Both the position numbers and the translations under genes were made by a program. Positions 6,569-13,317 of a stretch of 27,607 nt of DNA are shown in pieces. How positions within the stretch are numbered: position 1 is the stretch's first letter; the number at the start of each line of letters is the position of its first letter. The DNA comes from Acholeplasmataceae bacterium (GTDB lineage Bacteria > Bacillota_I > Bacilli_A > ML615J-28 > CAG-698), in the NCBI GenBank assembly GCA_012841765.1, contig DUUA01000118.1, positions 1-27,607 of the forward strand, written 5' to 3'. Below the pieces are notes generated by a model. It saw only the letters and a list, made by a program, of their open reading frames with translations. It was not told the DNA's origin and did not search any database.

Positions 6569-7531
6569 ATGAAAATTGGTAATATTAAACTGAAAAACAA
6601 AGTAATAATTGCTCCTCTTGCGGGATATACTAATCAAGCTTACCGAATGATTATGAAAGAAGCAGGAGCAGCTTTAACATATACAGAAATGATAAGTTGT
6701 AAAGGACTAATTTACTCAAGTGAAAACACTTGGGACTTAACGGAAATAGTTGATAGTGAACATCCTGTGTCACTGCAGTTATTTGGTGGTGAAGTAGCTG
6801 ATTTAGTAAAAGCTGCTATTTTAATTGATGAAAAAACTAATTGTGATATTATAGATATAAATATGGGATGTCCTGTTAAAAAAGTATTAAAAGCTCATTC
6901 TGGTAGTTATCTTTTACAATATGTAGACTTAATTGAAGAAATGGTTTCTAGTGTTGTTAAAGCAGTAAAAAAACCCGTAACAGTTAAAATTAGAGCAGGG
7001 ATTAATCATCAAAAAATTAATGCTATTGAAGTTGCAAAAGCTATTGAGAGAGCTGGTGCAAGTGCTATTGCTATTCACGGTAGAACGCAAAGTGATTTAT
7101 ATAGAGGAAATGTTAATCTTGATTTTATAAAGATGGTTAAAGAAAATGTAAATATTCCGGTTATTGGTAATGGCGATATCAAAACTATTAAAGAAGCTCT
7201 TTATATGTTAGAATATACAAAATGTGATGCTATTATGATTGGCAGAGGAAGTTTGGGCAATCCTTGGTTTATTAAGAACTTGGTTTCGTGCCTGGAAGGC
7301 AGTAATGAATTTTTTGAACCAACAAAAGATGATCGTATAAATATGATTATTAAACATTATCAATTATTAAAAGATCTTAAAGGTGATTATATCGCTTTAC
7401 TTGAAATGAGATCTATTTCAGGATTTTATTTAAAAGGGATACCTGGAGCTAAAGAATATAGACAATTACTAGTTAATGCTAAGACTGAAGATGAATTTTT
7501 TAAAATTTTAGAAAGATTAAGGAAAAACTAA
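6569..7531 (+). CDS. dus: tRNA-dihydrouridine synthase (DusB-like)
   Basis: FMN-dependent reduction of specific tRNA uridines to dihydrouridine. The 320-residue protein shows the Dus barrel motifs: I-A-P-L-A-G-Y-T (about 14-21), Y-T-E-M-I-S near 38, Q-L-F-G-G near 70, and the active-site N-M-G-C-P with Cys101. Later come V-K-I-R-A-G, I-H-G-R-T and I-G-N-G-D-I, and the FMN phosphate site I-G-R-G-S-L-G-N-P-W-F. The common G-A-G-S-A-L-L after the Cys is H-S-G-S-Y-L-L here, a mild variation. An AGGTGAA site precedes the ATG. It starts 16 bp after the end of the SRP RNA with no promoter between, and lysA follows after 1 bp. Confidence 0.93.
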   Translation: MKIGNIKLKNKVIIAPLAGYTNQAYRMIMKEAGAALTYTEMISCKGLIYSSENTWDLTEIVDSEHPVSLQLFGGEVADLVKAAILIDEKTNCDIIDINMGCPVKKVLKAHSGSYLLQYVDLIEEMVSSVVKAVKKPVTVKIRAGINHQKINAIEVAKAIERAGASAIAIHGRTQSDLYRGNVNLDFIKMVKENVNIPVIGNGDIKTIKEALYMLEYTKCDAIMIGRGSLGNPWFIKNLVSCLEGSNEFFEPTKDDRINMIIKHYQLLKDLKGDYIALLEMRSISGFYLKGIPGAKEYRQLLVNAKTEDEFFKILERLRKN

Positions 7532-7532
7532 T

Positions 7533-8828
7533 ATGAAAACTTACTCAATGAAAGAAATAAATAATGAATTATATATGGGGAATTATAAATTAAGTGATCT
7601 TGCTGAAAGATATAAGACGCCTCTCTATATATATGATGAAATAGGTATTAATAATAAAATTGATATTTTTAAAGATTCATTTATAAGTGAATCTTTTAAG
7701 ACAACAATAGTTTATGCTTCAAAAGCATTTCTGGCACCATACCTTTGTAAATTATTAAATTATAAAGGTTTATCAATGGATGCTGTTAGCATTGGTGATT
7801 TACTTTTATTGCAACAGGCTAATTTTCCAATGGATAGAGTTATTTTTCGTGGTAATAATAAAAGCATTGAAGAACTAAATTTATGCCTAGATTTAAATGT
7901 TAAATATATTGTTATTGATAGTTTGCGAGAATTAAAAAGATTAAGCAAATTAACTCAAAAAAAGAAAGTTAAATGTAATACTTTATTTAGAGTAAATCCA
8001 GGAATAGAAGCACATACTCATGAGTTTATTCAGACTTCTTTGCTGGATTCTAAATTTGGGGAATCAATTAACGACCATGATATTTTTGAAAAAATTGCTG
8101 AAGTTTATAAAAATTCGCCATATTTATTTTTAAAAGGGTTTCATGCCCATATTGGTTCACAAATAAATATTGCATCAAGTTTTGAAAAAGAAGTCGAGGT
8201 TTTATTAGACTTTATGGAAATGTTTGAAAAACATAATGGGTATGATGTTAGTGTTTTAGATATTGGCGGTGGCTTTGGTATTAAGTATTTAGAGACTGAT
8301 ACTTCTTTAGATTTAGAAGGAACTCTAAAAAATATTATTAAAATTGTTGAAAACAAAATGAAAACTAGAGGATTATTTATTGATGAATTGTTAATAGAAC
8401 CCGGTAGAAGTGTTGTAGGTGATTCAGGAATTACATTATATACATGTGGTGGCAGTAAAAAAACTTATAATCAAAAGAATTTATGTATTGTTGATGGCGG
8501 GATGGCTGATAATATTAGACCCGCATTATACCGAGCTAGTTATTCCATTGATATCGCAAATAGAGTTAATAATGGTGAAAAATATGTTTATGATGTTGTT
8601 GGTAAGTATTGCGAATCTGGAGATATTATTGCTAGAAATATTATTTTAGGCAAAGTAAAAGATAAAGATATAATTGTTACTTATTCAACAGGTGCTTATT
8701 GTTATTCGATGAGTTCAAATTACAATGGTTCTTTAAGACCAGCAGTAATTTTTGTGAATAATGATAAAATTCAAGAGGCTATTAGAAGAGAAACATATGA
8801 AGATTTAGCCAAAACATATATTTTTTAA
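7533..8828 (+). CDS. lysA: Diaminopimelate decarboxylase
   Basis: PLP enzyme converting meso-diaminopimelate to L-lysine and CO2. At 431 residues it is of normal length. Visible features: Y-A-S-K-A-F with the PLP lysine Lys64, H-A-H-I-G-S-Q (204-210), the glycine phosphate loop G-G-G-F-G (245-249), E-P-G-R-S-V-V (289-295), the dimer/substrate motif C-E-S-G-D (360-364), and a late Y-C-Y-S-M-S-S-N-Y-N. No other lysine or DAP biosynthesis gene is nearby. Instead it precedes a dipeptidase and other possible wall-fragment enzymes, so it may decarboxylate salvaged DAP; that is inference. The related PLP decarboxylases for ornithine/arginine or carboxynorspermidine are less likely because of the C-E-S-G-D and M-S-S-N-Y-N motifs. 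Confidence 0.92.
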   Translation: MKTYSMKEINNELYMGNYKLSDLAERYKTPLYIYDEIGINNKIDIFKDSFISESFKTTIVYASKAFLAPYLCKLLNYKGLSMDAVSIGDLLLLQQANFPMDRVIFRGNNKSIEELNLCLDLNVKYIVIDSLRELKRLSKLTQKKKVKCNTLFRVNPGIEAHTHEFIQTSLLDSKFGESINDHDIFEKIAEVYKNSPYLFLKGFHAHIGSQINIASSFEKEVEVLLDFMEMFEKHNGYDVSVLDIGGGFGIKYLETDTSLDLEGTLKNIIKIVENKMKTRGLFIDELLIEPGRSVVGDSGITLYTCGGSKKTYNQKNLCIVDGGMADNIRPALYRASYSIDIANRVNNGEKYVYDVVGKYCESGDIIARNIILGKVKDKDIIVTYSTGAYCYSMSSNYNGSLRPAVIFVNNDKIQEAIRRETYEDLAKTYIF

Positions 8829-8840
8829 GAGGAGTAATTT

Positions 8841-9737
8841 ATGAAAGTTTTTGATGTCCATAGCGATATGTTATATGACTTATATTATCAAAATAAAAAA
8901 AACAATTTAAAACGTTTTGAAAAGATGCATTTGCCACAAATAGAGAATACTGTTATTAAGGGTGCTTTATGGACGATGTTTTCGCCTGATGAATTTAATT
9001 TAATTGAAGCAGTTAAGATTTCTCTAGAGATGATTGATTGGAAAAAAATTCCTAATTATCAAGTAATGCTAGGTTTAGAAGGTTTGAGAAATTTAGAAGA
9101 AGCAGAAGATATTCGAATATTATATGAATTAGGATTTCGTCACGCGATGTTAACTTGGAATGAAGAAAATAAATATGCCACTGGGGTTGCTGGCGATAAA
9201 GAAAAAGGGGTAAAACCAGAAGGTTATAAACTTTTAAAGATTATGGAAGAATTAGATATGATTATTGATGTGGCTCATTTAAACCAAAAAAGTTTTTATG
9301 ATGTTCTTGATTATACAAATAAAAACATTATTTATTCTCATGGATTAGTAAAAGAGTTATGTGATCACAGAAGAAATTTAACATTAAATCAAATGAAAGT
9401 ATTAAAAGAAGCAAATGGGTTATTTGGTTTAACTCTTGCAAAAACTTTTGTTTCTGAGAAACCAAATGAAAGAGACTTAGAACATTTTTTGAATCATCTT
9501 GATTATGTGGTAAATATTATGGGAATTGACAATGTTTGTTTTGGGTTTGATTTTATGGATTATCTTGATGGGGAATTTGAAAATGCTAACGTTTTGGAAG
9601 TTCCAGATGCGACTAAAGTTCATTTAATTCTTGAGGGAATGAAGAAACGAGGATACAGCGAAGAGGATATTTTGAAAATATCTTGGGATAATTTTTATAA
9701 TAGATATGGTCATAAATTATATTTTAAGGGGGAATAA
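8841..9737 (+). CDS. M19-family (membrane dipeptidase-like) metallopeptidase
   Basis: A 298-residue zinc dipeptidase of the renal dipeptidase (M19) family. Members hydrolyse dipeptides, often L-Xaa-D-Xaa. The metal ligands are all present: D-V-H-S-D with His7 and Asp9, the bridging Glu80 in G-L-E-G, His146 in D-V-A-H, His167 in S-H-G, and D-H-R-R-N-L (175-180) followed by G-F-D-F with Asp237. The L-T-W-N-E-E-N pattern (104-110) is also typical. There is no signal peptide, so it acts in the cytosol. A GAGGAG site lies before the ATG. Its position between lysA and a beta-lactamase-fold hydrolase suggests cleavage of imported peptides that contain D-residues; the true substrate is unknown. Confidence 0.9.
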   Translation: MKVFDVHSDMLYDLYYQNKKNNLKRFEKMHLPQIENTVIKGALWTMFSPDEFNLIEAVKISLEMIDWKKIPNYQVMLGLEGLRNLEEAEDIRILYELGFRHAMLTWNEENKYATGVAGDKEKGVKPEGYKLLKIMEELDMIIDVAHLNQKSFYDVLDYTNKNIIYSHGLVKELCDHRRNLTLNQMKVLKEANGLFGLTLAKTFVSEKPNERDLEHFLNHLDYVVNIMGIDNVCFGFDFMDYLDGEFENANVLEVPDATKVHLILEGMKKRGYSEEDILKISWDNFYNRYGHKLYFKGE

Positions 9738-9738
9738 A

Positions 9739-10815
9739 ATGAATAAAAACTTAAAAGTCCTTAATGATTTAATTATTGAAGCAATTCAAAATGGTTTTTT
9801 TCCTGGGGGAAATTATTGTTTAGTAGAAAGTAACAATATATATTTAAACACGTTTGGTGATAGAGCTATTTTTCCTAAAATAGAAAAAAATAATTTAGAC
9901 ACTATTTACGATATGGCTTCTTGTACAAAGGTTTTAGTAACTACAACTTCAATTTTTTTATTAATGGAAGCAGGTAAATTAAGAATCTATGACAGTGTAA
10001 AAAAATACATCCCTGAATTTAAGTATGATAATATTACAATTTACGATTTAATGACTCATACATCTGGATTTGCCGCGGGGATTCCGTGGTCAGATGATGT
10101 AACGACTAAAGAAGAAGTTCTTAAAAGAATCTTTTCATTAGAGATAAAGTATGAAAAGAACACTAAAATTGTTTATTCTGATATTGGTTTTATCCTATTA
10201 GGTTTAATTATTGAAAATGTAAGCAAAAAGACTTTAAGTGATTTCGCAGATTTAAATATTTTTAAACCATTAGAAATGAATAATAGTAGTTTTAATCCAA
10301 AAAATAAAGGTATTTGTGCACCAACAGAAATAAGAAATGATATAATTACTAGAGGGGAAGTTCATGATGAAAGAGCTTACGTCTTGGGTGGAGTTGCAGG
10401 TCACGCTGGCTTATTTTCGACAGTAGAAGATGTTTCTCATTTTATTCAAATGGTTTTAAATGATGGAAAATATAAAGAAATACAATTTTTGTCTAAAGCA
10501 ACAATTGATTTGATGTTTACTCCACAAGTGAAAGAACTGCAAGGAGTTAATCTAGTTGGTGAACAAAGGGGACTGGGCTGGATTATTAAGGGAAGTTTTT
10601 GTTCTGCTGGTGATTTAGTTAGCGAACAAACAATTTTGCATACTGGTTTTACGGGAACAAATATTTTCATTGACAGAGTTAATGAAGTTGGGTTTTCACT
10701 TTTGACTAATCGTGTTCATCCTACTAGAAATAATATTAAAATTATAGCTTTAAGAGCAAAATTAGGGAATTATATTATAAGTCATTTTGGGAAAGGAAAT
10801 AAAGATGAAATTTAA
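9739..10815 (+). CDS. Class C beta-lactamase-fold serine hydrolase
   Basis: A 358-residue penicillin-binding-protein-like hydrolase (beta-lactamase/AmpH/esterase group). The ATG at 9739 has an AAGGGGGAA site; an upstream in-frame start inside the previous gene does not. The three active-site motifs are present: S-C-T-K (Ser61 nucleophile, Lys64), Y-S-D (146-148, in place of Y-x-N) and H-T-G (301-303, in place of K-T-G), plus the family T-H-T-S-G (106-110). There is no signal peptide or membrane helix, unlike most wall-acting relatives. In Bacillus subtilis a member of this group (YbbE/AmlB) lies in the MurNAc-peptide recycling cluster. A related intracellular job is plausible here but unproven; a general esterase is the alternative. 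Confidence 0.86.
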   Translation: MNKNLKVLNDLIIEAIQNGFFPGGNYCLVESNNIYLNTFGDRAIFPKIEKNNLDTIYDMASCTKVLVTTTSIFLLMEAGKLRIYDSVKKYIPEFKYDNITIYDLMTHTSGFAAGIPWSDDVTTKEEVLKRIFSLEIKYEKNTKIVYSDIGFILLGLIIENVSKKTLSDFADLNIFKPLEMNNSSFNPKNKGICAPTEIRNDIITRGEVHDERAYVLGGVAGHAGLFSTVEDVSHFIQMVLNDGKYKEIQFLSKATIDLMFTPQVKELQGVNLVGEQRGLGWIIKGSFCSAGDLVSEQTILHTGFTGTNIFIDRVNEVGFSLLTNRVHPTRNNIKIIALRAKLGNYIISHFGKGNKDEI

Positions 10816-11794
10816 AATTTTTGAAAATTCAATGACTGAAACAATCGTTGCTTTGTGGAATGATGAAATTGCTTCATTAGGATTCTTTAAGCCTTGGACG
10901 GTTTCTAGTTTTACAAATAAATTTTTAAAAAACCCTCATTTTAAAAAAGAAGGATTAATTTGTTTATTTGATGAACAATCTTTTATGATTGGTTTTGGGG
11001 AAGCGAATGTTGTAAATGGTGAAAAAGATCCAAGTACTACTCCTGGTTATATTACTTGTATCGCAGTTAGAGAAAAATACCGAAGAAAAGGTTACGGATC
11101 TTTGATTTTACAAAAACTTGAAGAGTTTTTAAAAAATGAAGGTAAAAAATTTGTGAGGAACTTTTTCTTAAATCCTACTAATCTTGAATGGTATGTTCCT
11201 GGTTATGACAAACATAATCATCCAGGTGCTCCAGCAATAAGTTACAATTCTAGTTTTTATTTATTCTTACTAGCTAATGGTTACAATACTAATGGACAAC
11301 AAGACGCTTATCATCTGAATTTAAGTGATTATGAACTACCTGAATATGTAATAAATAAAAAAATTGAAAATGAAAAAGAGGGTTATACTCTTACTTATTA
11401 TAATGAAAAAATTCATTTTGGATTTGAGGAGTTGTTTAATGCGCTTAATAATGAAGGATGGAAAAATGCTGTTTCTAATCATATAAAAAAAGGCGATGGA
11501 CCACAACTATTAATTGCTCAAAAAGATGGGGAAATATTAGGCTTTACTGGACCAATATTTACGGAAGATTCTGGGAGAGGATATTTAGCTGGAATTGGAA
11601 TACATCCAAAAGTACAAGGTAGAGGTCTCGGTAAAACTCTGTTTTGTGAATTATGCTATCAACATAAAATAAAAGGTTCTAAATTTATGACTTTATTTAC
11701 TGGAAGTGACAATCCTGCTAGAAATATTTATATGTACGCTGGTATGAAACCAGTTCAATCATTTGCAATTATGAGAAAGGATTTTAAAAAATGA
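10805..11794 (+). CDS. Tandem-GNAT N-acetyltransferase
   Basis: A 329-residue protein with two acetyl-CoA acetyltransferase (GNAT) domains. The first has the motif A loop R-R-K-G-Y-G (93-98) after I-T-C-I-A-V. The second has Q-G-R-G-L-G near 270-275 after L-A-G-I-G-I-H-P, and ends with N-P-A-R-N-I-Y-M-Y-A-G-M, the usual C-terminal GNAT helix. The substrate is unknown. The start at 10805 follows AAAGGAAA and overlaps the upstream gene by 11 bp; an earlier start lacks such a site. The gene ends in TGA, overlapping the next ATG (ATGA), which shows that UGA is a stop here. In the operon it may acetylate an amino sugar, amino acid or peptide released by its neighbours; that is inference. Confidence 0.87.
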   Translation: MKFKIFENSMTETIVALWNDEIASLGFFKPWTVSSFTNKFLKNPHFKKEGLICLFDEQSFMIGFGEANVVNGEKDPSTTPGYITCIAVREKYRRKGYGSLILQKLEEFLKNEGKKFVRNFFLNPTNLEWYVPGYDKHNHPGAPAISYNSSFYLFLLANGYNTNGQQDAYHLNLSDYELPEYVINKKIENEKEGYTLTYYNEKIHFGFEELFNALNNEGWKNAVSNHIKKGDGPQLLIAQKDGEILGFTGPIFTEDSGRGYLAGIGIHPKVQGRGLGKTLFCELCYQHKIKGSKFMTLFTGSDNPARNIYMYAGMKPVQSFAIMRKDFKK

Positions 11795-13089
11795 AACCAA
11801 TAAAAAAATTTAAAGAAGAAGGATTTATAACTTATTTTAGAAGTGATGAAAAGGTAATGATACCTGAAAAATATATTGAAAAAAAAGAAGAATTAAGAGC
11901 TGTTTGGTTTTCAACAGTTGCTAATATTGATATTCCTAAGTTAGAAGATGTCGATTCATATAAAGAATATTTATTAGGGGTTATAAAAAAAATTACTGAG
12001 TTTAATTTAAACACTGTTATTTTTCAAGTAAGACCTGCAAATGATGCATTTTATAAAAGTGATTTAAATCCTTGGAGTTCTTTTATTACAGGAGACCAAG
12101 GTAAAAATCCAGGTTTTGATGTTTTTGGTTGGTTTGTGGAAGAAGCAAAAAAAGAAGGATTAACTGTTCATGCTTGGATTAACCCATATAGAGTTGCTTT
12201 AAAAAAACTTTCTGAATTAAAAATGACTAAAGATGAATATCTTGAGACATTAGCTGTTAATAACTTTGCAAGAATCAATAAACATTTAGTCATTGAAACT
12301 ATTGGTGGAAGCCTAATATTAGACCCTGCTTCTAGTGAAGTAAGAGAATTTGTTAGTGATTCAGTTTTAGAAATTGCAAGAAACTATGATGTAAAAGCAG
12401 TTCATATTGATGATTATTTCTATCCATATGAAGAGATTAAAGATAATGAAGAAGAGTTGAAATTTAAAAAATCCGGAATAAAACATTTAGATGATTTTAG
12501 AAGAGATAATGTTAATAAGTTAATAAAACTTATTCATGAAAAATTAGCAAGTTTGCCTAAAAAAGTTGAGTTTGGAATTAGCCCTTTTGGGGTATATCGA
12601 ACAAATAGTGAATATTTTGAAAATAAAGAAGATAAAAGAGCTTGGAAACATGGTTCAAATAATGATTTTAGTTGTTTTACTTGTTACCAAGGTTTATATG
12701 CTGATGTTTATTATTGGATGGAAAAAGGGTATATTGATTATGTAGTTCCTCAAATATACTTTAACTTTGATTATTATCGAGTTTTAGAAGATGGAAGCAA
12801 AAAGGAAATTGTAAAATATGCTGATTTAGCAAAATGGTGGAATTGGGTTTGTGAAAAAACAGGGACAAAACTATACATTGGCCAAGGGTTATATAGGGTT
12901 GGTAGTGGTGAAAAATCTTGGAATGATCCAATGGAAATAAGCAATCAGTTATTGTTTAATCAAACCTTAAATAATGTAAGTGGTACAATCTTTTTTACTT
13001 ATCACAATCTTGTTGACAAAGATGATGTTTTAAACGAAACAAGAGAAAATTTAAAATTGTTTTGGACAAGCAAAGCAAAAGAAATATAA
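11791..13089 (+). CDS. GHL10 (YngK/DigH-like, DUF187) glycoside hydrolase
   Basis: A 432-residue TIM-barrel protein of the glycosyl-hydrolase-like 10 family. Characteristic stretches are E-L-R-A-V-W-F-S-T-V-A-N (34-45), V-I-F-Q-V-R-P-A-N-D-A-F-Y (76-88), L-N-P-W-S near 92, H-A-W-I-N-P-Y-R (127-134), H-I-D-D-Y-F-Y-P-Y near 203-211, F-G-I-S-P-F-G-V-Y-R and Y-V-V-P-Q-I-Y. Known relatives such as E. coli DigH cut denuded peptidoglycan glycan strands and are lipoproteins. This one has no signal peptide or lipobox, so it should act inside the cell on imported oligosaccharides. It overlaps the acetyltransferase gene by 4 bp and ends the operon at a terminator. Confidence 0.88.
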   Translation: MKPIKKFKEEGFITYFRSDEKVMIPEKYIEKKEELRAVWFSTVANIDIPKLEDVDSYKEYLLGVIKKITEFNLNTVIFQVRPANDAFYKSDLNPWSSFITGDQGKNPGFDVFGWFVEEAKKEGLTVHAWINPYRVALKKLSELKMTKDEYLETLAVNNFARINKHLVIETIGGSLILDPASSEVREFVSDSVLEIARNYDVKAVHIDDYFYPYEEIKDNEEELKFKKSGIKHLDDFRRDNVNKLIKLIHEKLASLPKKVEFGISPFGVYRTNSEYFENKEDKRAWKHGSNNDFSCFTCYQGLYADVYYWMEKGYIDYVVPQIYFNFDYYRVLEDGSKKEIVKYADLAKWWNWVCEKTGTKLYIGQGLYRVGSGEKSWNDPMEISNQLLFNQTLNNVSGTIFFTYHNLVDKDDVLNETRENLKLFWTSKAKEI

Positions 13090-13109
13090 AAAGCCTTACG
13101 GCTTTTTTA
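13088..13109 (+). terminator. Rho-independent terminator of the dus-to-GHL10 operon
   Basis: AAAAAGCC (13088-13095), loop TTAC, GGCTTTTTT (13100-13108). The stem begins within the stop codon of the GHL10 gene. Confidence 0.9.
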
Positions 13110-13317
13110 TATTGACTACTTAAAATATAATTATTGTATTAAACAATAAACCAACTTAATTTGTAACTGTTGCCTAAAAGGCTCTTGCTATTAAAATATA
13201 TACCTTGATAAAAAGAGCATTTTATTATATAATAAGTAGATAAAAGTTAGCTGTTTTTGCATGCGTACTTGTGCTATATATGTACCATAGTGACATTAAA
13301 AAGATGGGAGATTGATT
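13110..13317 (+). other. Intergenic region before the GH20 operon with dyads
   Basis: This 208-bp stretch holds the operon promoter (listed separately) and inverted repeats that could be operators. One is TTATTG/CAATAA (13131-13136 and 13144-13149). Another is GCTCTT/AAGAGC (13181-13186 and 13213-13218), whose right arm lies between the -35 and -10. The leader also carries GTAC-N13-GTAC (13265-13285). No tRNA or recognised riboswitch is seen. A catabolite (CcpA) box matching the consensus was looked for and not found. Confidence 0.4.
13205..13233 (+). promoter_or_regulatory. Promoter of the GH20-ABC-DUF5696 operon
   Basis: TTGATA (13205-13210), 17-bp spacer, perfect TATAAT (13228-13233). It leaves a leader of about 78 nt before the GH20 ribosome site (GGGAG at 13306-13310). 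Confidence 0.8.

Noticed and set aside
6446..6637. Minus-strand open frame across the SRP RNA gene
   Set aside because: It is explained by the structured RNA; no start signal and the product resembles nothing.
9706..9738. Earlier start for the serine hydrolase inside the dipeptidase gene
   Set aside because: No ribosome site; AAGGGGGAA is placed correctly for 9739.
13110..13317. tRNA, riboswitch or CcpA catabolite box in the gap
   Set aside because: No cloverleaf, no known riboswitch core and no match to the TGWAANCGNTNWCA consensus was found by eye.
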